The position numbers and the translations under genes were made by a program. Below the pieces are notes generated by a model, which had not been told where the DNA came from, ran no database searches, and saw only the letters and a program-made list of their open reading frames with translations. 64,000 nt of DNA from NCBI GenBank assembly GCA_036674765.1, contig JARVKI010000011.1, positions 558,001 through 622,000 on the forward strand, written 5' to 3'. Origin of the DNA: Seiridium cupressi. Its lineage: Eukaryota > Ascomycota > Sordariomycetes > Amphisphaeriales > Sporocadaceae. Shown piece by piece: positions 46,508 through 56,737 of this stretch; position 1 is the stretch's first letter, and the number at the start of each line of letters is the position of its first letter.

Positions 46508-48134
46508 TGCAGGCAGATGCGATCGCGTCGGTCAGCCGTGGGGAGAATGCTTGCTGTGCAAGCTGAGTGACAACAGAGGACACGGCGCCTATGGAGCTCC
46601 TCTTGCTGATGTCGTGAGATTTTCTGGAAGCCGCCGAGTGGGGAAATCGAGTAGCGAGGCCAAGGAGAGAAAAACATCAATGCATCTAAAACGTATGACG
46701 GAAGACAAAGCCGCTGTAGAGGCTGCGCATGAGCTCGCAGATATGCTGAAAATATACAAGAAGGTGCGAGTGATGGCGTCCCGGTGCCGATGCGACGGCC
46801 TGGCTGCTCAATAGAAGGAAATGTACGAGGATGGCGCGCTTGGACGCGTGCGCAGAGAGTGTGAAAGGGAAGGCTGACGGTCGGATGCGGCGACGATGAC
46901 AAAGGCTTTCTGGCTGGTTGGCATTGAGCGGAGGTCCAAGGTTGTGCTTGAGCTGACTGTAGCCTTGGGTCAGAGCAAGGTACTTGCAGATGTCACAATC
47001 CGCCGTACTTGCAGGGGCTGTTTGGCGCTTGAAAGCTTTGTTAGTGACTAGCTGCTGAGTATCGACCATTTAGGCTTAGTCCCAGTAGCTCTTGGACAGC
47101 AAAAGTATTCTCTAGATGGCCTGGAACAGTTATCACACCAAAACAATTTAGCACTCAGAGGACAATTCAGTTACAAATCAATTGCAGTCTGTCCGAATTC
47201 TTTTTAAGAATCAATCAAGCGGGCTTATCGGACTTCCCCTCTAGCCAGTGGGAAAATACTTTTAGCAGGACGGATCTGTACCAAGTCGCATTACCTCGAT
47301 ATGGGTGAACACGCTAAGCTTAACTCGGGCCCTTGACGGGTGAAGCTCCTCACTGGCTGCATGAGGGGCCGTCAAGCTTTCTGCCCCACCTGCACTTTCA
47401 TTGCAATTGCATTAAACAATCCCATCTCTACAGCACCAACAAATAACATCAGCCCAAAGTAAAATTGAGGCTCATACACGATTTCAGCCTTTAACATCCC
47501 CAACACGCAAACCTCACCCTTAGTGGATATTAGAATACCAGCCTGGGCGTAGTGCTAGGCAGCTTCGTTGGTTGTGTTTAGTGCAGCTTCAAGTGAACTC
47601 AAGCACAGGCTTCTTCGGTAGGTATTCTCCATTCCAGACCTCTTGCAAAATTTATTCACACTCACAATACTGCAGATCAACAAACTTCAGCAACCACGAG
47701 GGTAACTTCTTTTTTTCCTGCGAGGCCCACTCGATCACAAAGAAGCTTTGTATTGCGAGTTTCGAAGTGAGCACGTGGTGTTTGGTTCTATTGCTGCCTA
47801 CCTTAACCCAATCAGGTTTCGACTTGCACATGTGCCTCCTCAACCACACAGGGACACACTAGTTTGAATTGATTCGACGATAATCCCATACGTTCACCCT
47901 CTGTGACGGTATCGCGTACCTTATTAGCGTTCATGAGAGACAGAGCTGGTTCTCTTACACCAATGGCATTTGGTAGTGGTGCCAGCCGTTACCAGTGACC
48001 ACTTATCTACGACTTAACCACAGAGGCTGGAGTAAGCCAGACTTACGCAACGGCAAAAATATCGTGTTGTTCTTACACGCTTGGTGTCACCTGCGAATTG
48101 ATCTTCATCCTCCGGTTTTACATCCCAATCGATC
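46508..48134. other. Divergent intergenic region, TFIIF alpha and nucleotidyltransferase genes
   Basis: About 1.6 kb with the promoters of both flanking genes. ORFs up to 132 codons near 46504-46902 (minus) have no domain. No RNA gene recognised. Confidence 0.5.
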
Positions 48135-51100
48135 ATGATGCCTGTCCCTCAAGAATCAGGACCACCCCTTGAGGACCATCTACGCAACTTGATCTTGCAC
48201 AACACTGGAAATGCAGCCTCAACCCAGTTGAATAACGAAACATTTGCGGCCGGACATGGGCAAGGCAATGTGGATCCATCAATAGCGACGGACACAGGCA
48301 ACAAACCCGTTCGGAAACGCCCAAATCAAGCCCAGCGTCGTCAGATGAGCTCACAGACGACTATAGATATCGATCCCAGGGCAACTGCGCCCCAGCCCTC
48401 AAGATCTTACGCTGCTCAACCAGGCTTCAACAGAGGTCCTGTACATGGATTCCATCCAGGACCGCCCCGTCATCCACATGGGCATCGTGGCGGCTTCCAC
48501 GGTCACCATCCATCACACGAACGGGGACACCATCCGCCACATCATCACCATCACCAACATCACCGCGGACATGGCTCTCACTCGATGTCTTCACCCGCAC
48601 CGCCTCATCAGCAGAGCTGGAGACAGCATCCTCCCTATGGTGGTGCCCCCGATCGAGGAGTGAACGTCATACAATCAGATGCATTTGTTGCTAGACGACC
48701 CCGGAACACTCACGGCTCGTTGTACAACCCGGAAGGACATAGGCAATATGTTGTGAAACCAGAAGAGCTAACCGCTCAGTCTGAACTTCTGGACCGGCTT
48801 TGCGCCACTGTGGTACAAGATGCCGAGATTGGGCATGGCGATATCCTGGAAAAGGAAAATTTTCGTGGATACGTCGAAAGCATTTGCCGCGCTGTTGTAT
48901 CGGAACATGAAGTTAATACCAATGGCGCTTCAGGATTTGAACCCAACAGTGTACAATTGATGTGTTTTGGAAGCCTGGCTTCTGGCTTCGCTACTAAGAC
49001 CGCTGATATGGATCTCGGCCTCATATCACCTAATTCAAAGATTGCTCCTGATGCTCCAGAATGTCCTCTCCCTAGACTCATCGAGCGAGCCTTACTCGAC
49101 GCTGGATTTGGAGCCCGCCTTTTAACCCGAACTCGCGTTCCAATCATCAAACTCTGCGAGAAACCCACGGCGACACTCCGGGCCGACCTCTTGGAAGAAC
49201 GCACAAAATGGGAACAAGGTCTGACTGAGAATGAGCATGTTGCAGAGGAGGCCGCTGAAGGCGGTGAATCTTTGGTACAGACTTCGAGGAATCCTGCACC
49301 GATTGGAGCAAGTGATGGGGGTCCGTCGAATGCTCTGACACAAGCAGACACGAATATCATATCCGAGAAAGGCAATGATTTGTCAAGCCAACAACTGCTT
49401 TCTTCCTTCAAACAGTCTAAGAATCAGACACTGCTTGCTTACCATAACCAGGCTAAAAAGTTTCTCAGACAGCTAGGCGGCCGTGATGTTACTCATTCCA
49501 ATCTCAGTGTCTTCACAGATGCCGACTACTTGCTGCTAGACGATGTCAGCAAGGCTTTCGTCGAGGGCTTATATGACAGGGAGTTGAGAGATCGTGTCAT
49601 GATGCATAATTCATTCTCCTGCGGCAAGTATAAACCAAACCGTAGGACATTGCATGGAGTCTGTAACATGGTCGAGGGTGAGACTCTGGTAATGCTGTGG
49701 GAGACCAGGGCTATCCCCGAGGGTGATCCTCGGACAGAGCAAACATACTCCAAGACTGTTCAGTTGTGGGCAGAGTTCCACAAGACGCGGTCGTTCGGCC
49801 TTGACCCGCTCGGCTTCAACAGGGAAATGTCCCTGCCTCTAGAAAGACTGCGCAAATTCCCATCCATCCAGTTGATGCAATTGCAGCAGCAGCAGTACGA
49901 GTCGGCTGCGGACTACCACGAACGCGCGGTCAAGATAATGGCTCATCTCAATGCGACTGCTCTTGCAGCTTCGGAACCCGGAGTTCTTCCACCGGCGGTC
50001 GGATACTATGTTTCCGGTATTCAAGAGGAGGATATTAGGATCGAGTGTGAGCGGTTTATCCAACAAACTGACACGAAGAACATAAGAGCTGTTGCTCGAA
50101 GGCACAGAAGCTTACATCTTGCCAATGAATATGCACGAGCTCTTGAGAAGGGTGGGCTCTACGAAGACAACGATGTTCCGACGATCCAGGAGTACATCAA
50201 ATTCCTCCAAAGTGACCTTCTTCCAGCAAGTTCACCGCATTCCAATGACTACCAGCTACCCATTCGGGGTGCAATGGTGCGGGTGTATTCCAGGATCTTG
50301 GAGCTGCCCAATCCGGCGCAGCTGGCGCCAAACCAGCCCAAGGACCGATACCATGATAGACTGGAATTTCCCCAGTCAGGTATCGGTGTTCAGTGTGATA
50401 TCAACTTCTCGGCCCATCTTGCACTTCACAACAGTCACCTTTTACGATGTTACGCCGCAACAGACCCACGCGTTAGACCTATGGTGCTCTTCATCAAGCA
50501 TTGGGCCAAAGCCAGGGACATCAATACACCATATCGAGGCACCCTCAGCAGCTATGGGTATGTGTTGATGGTAATACACTACTTGGTCAATATAGTGCAG
50601 CCATTCGTATCTCCGAATCTTCAGATACTCGCCCCCGAAGATCCCGATCTTCCACCTGAAGAATTGGAAGGAATAACAACGTGTAAGGGCCACAATGTGC
50701 GTTTCTGGCGTGACGAGCAGGAGATACAGCGCCTCTCACACGAAGGCGTACTTAATGGTAATCGGGATTCGATTGGCTATCTCCTGAGAGGATTCTTCGA
50801 GTACTATGCTCAGAACAACATGATGAGCACAATCCAGAAAAGAGGTTTCGATTGGGGCAGAGATGTCCTCAGTCTCAGGACTCCTGGTGGGCTTCTTAGC
50901 AAACAGGAAAAGAATTGGGTGCAAGCAAAGACCGTTATACAGACACAAACGGGAGCGCCACCAACCCCAACTGCTCTGGAAAGCCCAGGCCTCATGAAGT
51001 CACCAACCGAAGAGCCTTCTCCGAGAGCATCGGGAGCAAACATTGACCCGACCACTTCGCCGGATGGAACATCCAAGCCTGACCTTGTCACTAAGCCGCA

Positions 51101-51371
51101 AGAACTGAAAGAAGTTCGTCATCGATATCTCTTCGCTATCGAAGATCCCTTCGAACTCGAGCACAATGTCGCCCGTACCGTAACGCATCATGGAATTGTT
51201 GCGATACGAGATGAGTTTCGACGAGCTTGGCGCATCATCAAGGCTGCGGGCAAGACTGCAGTCCAGGAAGACCTGTTGGAAAATGTCAAGATACATGCTA
51301 AGTTGGTCGAGAGGAAGCAATTCGCCGATCTTTTGTCGGAAATTCACGGTGAAGTCATCGATGCGGAATGA
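48135..51371 (+). CDS. Cid1/PAP-associated-type nucleotidyltransferase with very large catalytic-domain insert
   Basis: Single exon, 1078 aa; a second ATG directly follows the first. The N-terminus is disordered and histidine-rich (about 104-150, with HHPPHHHHHQHH). The polymerase-beta-like core begins with CFGSLASGFATKTADMDLGL: FGS at 278-280 and metal-binding Asp pair 291/293. The strand RVPIIKLCEK ends near 343. The third catalytic Asp, in GIGVQCDINFSA, appears only at residue 755. About 400 residues, mostly helical and charged, therefore interrupt the catalytic fold. After it come the PAP-core helices (MVLFIKHWAKARDINTPYRG, LSSYGYVLMVIHYL) and the PAP-associated domain (IGYLLRGFFEYYA). 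The expected activity is terminal uridylyl- or adenylyl-transfer to RNA 3' ends, from the family. All three carboxylates are present, so it is probably active. Which RNAs it tails is unknown. Confidence 0.88.
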   Translation: MMPVPQESGPPLEDHLRNLILHNTGNAASTQLNNETFAAGHGQGNVDPSIATDTGNKPVRKRPNQAQRRQMSSQTTIDIDPRATAPQPSRSYAAQPGFNRGPVHGFHPGPPRHPHGHRGGFHGHHPSHERGHHPPHHHHHQHHRGHGSHSMSSPAPPHQQSWRQHPPYGGAPDRGVNVIQSDAFVARRPRNTHGSLYNPEGHRQYVVKPEELTAQSELLDRLCATVVQDAEIGHGDILEKENFRGYVESICRAVVSEHEVNTNGASGFEPNSVQLMCFGSLASGFATKTADMDLGLISPNSKIAPDAPECPLPRLIERALLDAGFGARLLTRTRVPIIKLCEKPTATLRADLLEERTKWEQGLTENEHVAEEAAEGGESLVQTSRNPAPIGASDGGPSNALTQADTNIISEKGNDLSSQQLLSSFKQSKNQTLLAYHNQAKKFLRQLGGRDVTHSNLSVFTDADYLLLDDVSKAFVEGLYDRELRDRVMMHNSFSCGKYKPNRRTLHGVCNMVEGETLVMLWETRAIPEGDPRTEQTYSKTVQLWAEFHKTRSFGLDPLGFNREMSLPLERLRKFPSIQLMQLQQQQYESAADYHERAVKIMAHLNATALAASEPGVLPPAVGYYVSGIQEEDIRIECERFIQQTDTKNIRAVARRHRSLHLANEYARALEKGGLYEDNDVPTIQEYIKFLQSDLLPASSPHSNDYQLPIRGAMVRVYSRILELPNPAQLAPNQPKDRYHDRLEFPQSGIGVQCDINFSAHLALHNSHLLRCYAATDPRVRPMVLFIKHWAKARDINTPYRGTLSSYGYVLMVIHYLVNIVQPFVSPNLQILAPEDPDLPPEELEGITTCKGHNVRFWRDEQEIQRLSHEGVLNGNRDSIGYLLRGFFEYYAQNNMMSTIQKRGFDWGRDVLSLRTPGGLLSKQEKNWVQAKTVIQTQTGAPPTPTALESPGLMKSPTEEPSPRASGANIDPTTSPDGTSKPDLVTKPQELKEVRHRYLFAIEDPFELEHNVARTVTHHGIVAIRDEFRRAWRIIKAAGKTAVQEDLLENVKIHAKLVERKQFADLLSEIHGEVIDAE

Positions 51372-53294
51372 AGGGAATGCAGCTTGAGGTATTGTTTGCA
51401 GAGTATGGACGGACATGGATGGGGATTGTACGTGCGGTACGGTGTGATCTGATGTGACGATGAGATGCGGCCAAGGCTTGATGTGGATGAATACTGGACG
51501 TTGCTATTGATTACTTGCTATGGAGACTGTATGAGTATTGAAAAGCCGAATGCTTTTGAAGGGCTGTGTTAACCTTCACATATGTCCCGGGAAAAAATAT
51601 GAGTTACCTCGTTTCAGGTCACTACTAGTTTACTAGACACAATTGATTACGTGAAAATTCTTCTAAAGCAGAATTTTGGCCAAGCCACTCTCGTGACCGA
51701 AAGAAGCTACGTAGCCACGACACTCAACCAGATATTCCAAGTCAAATAAGCTGTGTCGATCGCGCCTTTTCGCTTCGTAGAGGAATCGGCGTAAGCCTGT
51801 ATAGGACGCCCTTCAGACTTAGGGGTGAACTTGACTATAATAAGCATAGCCCATCATCGCCTAATCTCCCCATTTGGTGGCTCATGGGCGATATAGAGGA
51901 AATATTTCAAGCACTATTACTACTAATCGTTTGGCTACAAGTCGCAAGCTGTACTTGGAAATGTCGTTTAGAATGCGAACAACGTCATATTAATGGAAAT
52001 TATGGAATTCATTATCTGCAAAGCGTAACCGAGAACCTCTCCGAAAAGTGAATATCAAATCCGGAATGAAAATCCGATTTCTGCAGGGAAGTTGGAAGAA
52101 CAATCAAAAAATGCTCGTACTCGAATGCCCTGTGATTCTTTCTTGCGAGTTCAAGCGGGGGAGCAATCAAATTGCCTTGGAATGGGAAATAAGTTGTCAT
52201 TATGAATGCTGGAACCTGACAGCCTTGTAAAATAACATCTCGTCACTTTCCTCCGTCCTCCCCCACATTTCGAGTCCAGTCTCTTTACAACCTCCTTCCG
52301 ACTAAGAAAGACTTAGTTATTAAGAACTTGGTAAGTCAAAGTTTGTTTTTAAGTTTTTTTTATTTTTATTTTTTTTAAATAAGCTTCCTTTATATCATCC
52401 CTATAGCTGGCGAATAAATGCAGTGAGCATATTTGGTTTCTCCGTCACCTCTACCCACCCTATATGTTCTCCATCATCAGACGATAATTTCTTGCAACGT
52501 CGATAATTTCTTACAGCATCGAGATTTGCGGCCACCCCTTGTTCAACTCGCATGAGACTCTGTTATGTGGACTGATGTCAGCGACAAAGATATATCGTCA
52601 GGTTGCAAGAATTTCTCTGAGAGATTATCTTGCTCAAAGGTCTTGCAGGTAATATTTCATGCTCACATCCATTTCACCCACTACATTTCACTAGTGCAAC
52701 GTCTACAATTACCACCTACCCAGTCAAATTTCAAACTCCACAAGCTCACTTTGTAGTCACTCCTCGATACGAGGTAGTCACATACACACTCAAGTCCATT
52801 TTCTATTTTTGAGAAACCTGGATTGCACTCGGAAGAAATCTGATTCATATATCGTTCTTTCCTTTTGCAATAATCCCACCTTCTCTCCATCAATCCAAAC
52901 CAGCTCCTGGTCTGCCACCATCGACCGAATTTCTTTTCTTTTCTTCTTGTCTTTTGGAATGACAATCCGAAAGTCGTATCTCACTTGAACGCCCATTGAG
53001 CCCGCACCACACTTTGCGCTGGCTGAAGATTGTTTTATTCATTGAGGTCCCAGAATCGAGCACCAAAAATCAAACGGTAGTCTGCCTCTTCCCAAAATTC
53101 CGACACACTTTTGCACCCAGTTGCAAATTCCTCTCTCGTCCATCTTTCTTTCTTTCTTTCTTGAGCCACCGGCTTCTCACCCGAATTCTATTTTCTGTTG
53201 CAATTGAAGCTTCGTCCCGAGTAACGACTCGCCCAGAAGCGTACCAACGTCACCAACAAGTACCACACACATTCACCACCTACACCAGACAACC
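51372..53294. other. Intergenic, A/T-rich, before the OTU gene
   Basis: About 1.9 kb. It includes a T-rich stretch near 52340-52380 and a TTTC microsatellite at 53143. The last few hundred bases are CT-rich and probably a long leader of the downstream gene. No gene recognised. Confidence 0.5.
53143..53162. repeat. TTTC tetranucleotide microsatellite
   Basis: About five CTTT units inside the pyrimidine-rich leader upstream of the OTU gene at 53295. Confidence 0.85.
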
Positions 53295-55802
53295 ATGGCC
53301 TCCTCTCCTCTCTTCACCGGCATCTCGCTCAAGCGCGATGCGACGCAAGCTGGTCTTGATAATGCCGCCTCTTCACACAAAAAGCGACGTGTAGCCAAGT
53401 CTCCATTTATTACGGACGACGAGGAGGAGCTGGATGTCCCCGCTGTTGGCACGGCCGTCAACACTTTGTCACTAGACCTACCTCCGCAGCCTGTCATTCT
53501 TGCGGCCGGAGAGGATTCGTCTTCTCCGCCACCTCCACCACTGCCTTCTTCCAACTCAACGAAGGAGAAGTCGGCTTCGCAAGTCTTTCAACCTGAGACC
53601 AGCCCTTTGAGTGAGCTTCGCAGCAGCCAGGTCCTTTCACAGGACCAGTTCACAGAGTATGAGAGGCGCCGCAACATCGATCAGCACGACTTGCAAGTAG
53701 CTGAAGAATGTGTTTACAACGCTCTTGCCAAGTACAAAGACCTGAACAATGGCAAACTGGGCTTGGCAATTTACAATTTGTTGCGCGACGAGGTTCTGGG
53801 ATCCGTCTACGGCAACATCCCTTGCACCTTCCACACAGAAGAAACCGCAATCGAAAACATCGCCCCTGCTACATATACCAGTGTCGACGCTCTAACTCAG
53901 ACCGAGCAGCTGGTTGCTCCCACTCTGGCAGAAAGCCAAATCTTGGTTGCTGCAGTTGTTGAGCCGGCTGCTCCTGCTCTGGCAGAAAGCCGAATCTTCA
54001 TTACCACTGCTATCGAGCCCGATGACACAACCACCGTCACTATCATCAAACCCACTTCCAGCGATGCTAGCACTCAAACTAAGCCTCTCGCAAGCCCTGC
54101 GCCCGTCCAACCCGACTGGGCCACCATCTACAACAAGGACCTTGAGACCATCCGCATGAAGCAGCCTTTCGTAACTGGTAAAGATGTTGTCACGGTCAAG
54201 ACTGCACTTCGCCGTGTACCCAGGCCTACCAAGCTGACCAGCGCGGTTGAGCGTCACCGCCGCTCTCGACGCGGCAGTGCCAGTGTGCTCTCATCGCGTC
54301 GCCCCAGCAGCAATGCCTACTTGACTCCTGCCCGAAAGGCATCTGCCCCCGTTTCTGCTAGTACCAATGTCATCTGCGTGGAGTCAGACGATGACGACGA
54401 TGACAAGCCTGCCAAGGGTTGGTCGTCCCGAGCTGTTGGTGGCTCTCCTTCTCAAGAGAAGGAATCTGCTGTGCGTCCTACCGCAACCATTCCAAAGGCT
54501 CCCGGACTCCTCACGCAGTACCCAACTCCTGTTAGCCGAAACTCCAGTCCCGCTGAAGATCCCATTCCTATTTCGGACTCTGAGGATGAGATATCCTCTC
54601 CCCTCTCCAAGAAATCCTCTTATCGCGTCGGTGGTGGATCTGTCTCATCTTCCGTCGGTGGTGGTTCTTTCTTCACCGACAGCGATGACCATCACGGCTA
54701 CAGCTATGGCAATAGGTCTCACGTTCGCAGCGGTCGTGAAGATGGTTTCAACGACAACAACTATGACCATGACCATGACGGCGGCTCGTCCATGGTGCCT
54801 CGGGCAATGGAGGAGACGCCACAGTTTTACGGTCTGTCGGGCAGAGAAGGCACAGCCATGACTGACACCACACTTCGCTTCCAGGATCGCAAACTGAACA
54901 TCGGCTGCACTCCCGATGTCAACACGGGCCACCGACTCAAGTTTCAGGAATTCCTCGCCGCTATTGGAGCTGACCATATGCGTGACCCGGCGCAGGAAAT
55001 TGATAAGTATCTCAAGCGGACGTGGGGTACACGTCTCACCCTCGACGAGGATACTGCCATTGCACAGAACTGGTGCTCCCATGAATCCCCTTACTCCATC
55101 GTGAAGGGTTTCCCCCTAGTCGAGGATGTCGAATTCATCGTTCCCGAAAACCGCGGCAGGCCAGACGGAGACTGCTACTGGCGCAGCATCTCGTTCAGCT
55201 TGTACGGCACCGACAAGCACTGGGACATCGTCAAGGCCGAACACCTCTCCTATGTGTACCACGCGCTGAAGAACCCCTCGCACGCTCGCCACGAGCTATA
55301 CAGTGAGAAGCTGAACAAGAAGTTCTTTCTTACCGCCGCCGCCACACGCAATAGCGAGGCAGTAGCCAGGTTCTACGCCAACATGTGGCAGGTCCTGTAC
55401 ATGGCGCACGCCTGGACCCCGGCTCTGATGCAGCAGGTGACGGCAGACCTGTACAACATCTGCCTGATCACGTTCACGCGAGAAGGCCAGCCTCATGACT
55501 CGACCATCACCGAGACGGCGGTCCGCGGCAGCTTCAACTCGAGACACATCTTCCTCCAGTTCATCGACGGGAACCACTTCCAGCCCATGTGCCCGAACCA
55601 GTACCGCCCTTCCGAGTTCCGCTACCCGCGCGTCACTGTCGACAAGACGGCCAAGTACAACAATGCTCCCAAGGCGACCTCGAACAAGTCCAGTCTCCAG
55701 CACCCCTGGCGAAATGATTTCACCAAGGAGGTACCGGCTCCTGTCCCCCACCTGAATGGATGTGATGTCGAGGGCTTGCGACGGTGGTTGGGGACCAGGT
55801 AG
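53295..55802 (+). CDS. OTU-domain protein (putative deubiquitinase/deSUMOylation-linked protease)
   Basis: Single exon, 835 aa, ATG in ACCATGG context. The N-terminal two thirds are low-complexity (Ser, Pro, Asp runs), with a basic patch KKRRVAK at 29-35 that could be a nuclear signal. Imperfect duplication at about 208-241 (APTLAESQILVAAVVEP and APALAESRIFITTAIEP). Two SUMO-interaction-like motifs: VICVESDDDD at 359-368 and IPISDSEDE at 424-432. The C-terminal domain is OTU-like: PDGDCYWRSISFSLYG with Cys627 as nucleophile, and FIDGNHFQPM with His761. The family cleaves ubiquitin or ubiquitin-like chains. Activity is plausible because both catalytic residues are present. Substrate specificity and SUMO binding are inferences from motifs only. 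Confidence 0.78.
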   Translation: MASSPLFTGISLKRDATQAGLDNAASSHKKRRVAKSPFITDDEEELDVPAVGTAVNTLSLDLPPQPVILAAGEDSSSPPPPPLPSSNSTKEKSASQVFQPETSPLSELRSSQVLSQDQFTEYERRRNIDQHDLQVAEECVYNALAKYKDLNNGKLGLAIYNLLRDEVLGSVYGNIPCTFHTEETAIENIAPATYTSVDALTQTEQLVAPTLAESQILVAAVVEPAAPALAESRIFITTAIEPDDTTTVTIIKPTSSDASTQTKPLASPAPVQPDWATIYNKDLETIRMKQPFVTGKDVVTVKTALRRVPRPTKLTSAVERHRRSRRGSASVLSSRRPSSNAYLTPARKASAPVSASTNVICVESDDDDDDKPAKGWSSRAVGGSPSQEKESAVRPTATIPKAPGLLTQYPTPVSRNSSPAEDPIPISDSEDEISSPLSKKSSYRVGGGSVSSSVGGGSFFTDSDDHHGYSYGNRSHVRSGREDGFNDNNYDHDHDGGSSMVPRAMEETPQFYGLSGREGTAMTDTTLRFQDRKLNIGCTPDVNTGHRLKFQEFLAAIGADHMRDPAQEIDKYLKRTWGTRLTLDEDTAIAQNWCSHESPYSIVKGFPLVEDVEFIVPENRGRPDGDCYWRSISFSLYGTDKHWDIVKAEHLSYVYHALKNPSHARHELYSEKLNKKFFLTAAATRNSEAVARFYANMWQVLYMAHAWTPALMQQVTADLYNICLITFTREGQPHDSTITETAVRGSFNSRHIFLQFIDGNHFQPMCPNQYRPSEFRYPRVTVDKTAKYNNAPKATSNKSSLQHPWRNDFTKEVPAPVPHLNGCDVEGLRRWLGTR

Positions 55803-56737
55803 ATTGCAGAATAGATGAGGCGGCAAGGTGTATTATATTTCCAATTAGATCCCGACGTTGTGGAAGATTGATCGAGCAGGACTTGGCAGACTAAAAGATC
55901 CACAAATCATGTAGAGCAGGTCAAAATGAATAGAAATGTACATATACCTTGGTACTGATATGGATATCAATTGTGAAGAAGCTTGACAACGCCTTTTCAC
56001 AGATACTGGCATGCGAAGTTTGAACTGAGTCAGCTCGGCGTTAGATGCCCTAAAAATAGCGTAACTTACTCATCGGTAAGCAATTTCTGGTGGTGAAGAG
56101 CGTAGTTGCAAGACCATCCGCGTTTACTCGCTGGTTGTGATAGACTTGAAAAAAAGCATCCAGATGGTAGTGGCAGCATCGAGAAACATGTAAATTTGGA
56201 ACAGGAACGAAATCACAATATATTGAATGGCTAGATAATTGTACGCAGAACATGTTCACCAAACGAGACCTTCCGCTCGATGGTTGACCAGAAGTCTAAA
56301 ACCAAGGCCAGACAATACCGACAAACTGTCTAATTAAGATAAAATGTCCGAAAATTTCTCTTGCCCATCATCCATCGTTGAAAACGTGGTCTTGGAGACC
56401 TGAATGATGGGCCTTCTAGAATCGAATTCCAATCTGCCAACGTTCCGTTCAGAGCTCATCCTAGAGGGATTTGAGCCCAGGCTACCACGAGGGGAGCACC
56501 GCTGGGGTTTCATATCATGTGGTCACTGATGGTGCATGCCGTAGACGTACCTCGAAAAGAAGCTCAACATGGTATCTGGATTTGTTGCTCGGATCTAGTC
56601 ACTGCCATGAACCTACTGAGCCTTTCTGGTTGTCCTCCGAAACGCCATGCAGTCGAAACTACCGAGACTGCTGCTCATGATTCTCGTAAAGACATATGCT
56701 ACACGTATCTTGCTACTGCGACACAGCTCTGCGTAGC
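55803..56737. other. Intergenic, OTU gene to PRPP synthetase gene
   Basis: Both flanking genes end here (convergent). It holds the second dispersed-repeat copy at 56041. Short plus frames at 56471-56786 have no domain. Confidence 0.5.
56041..56082 (+). repeat. Dispersed repeat, copy 2
   Basis: Core AACTTACTCATCGGTAAGCA, matching 41921-41963. Differences between the copies are mainly transitions, as old repeats often show in fungi. No full element could be bounded. Confidence 0.5.

Noticed and set aside
48776..49411. 211-codon minus ORF within the nucleotidyltransferase gene
   Set aside because: Antisense shadow; the plus frame has clear family motifs throughout.
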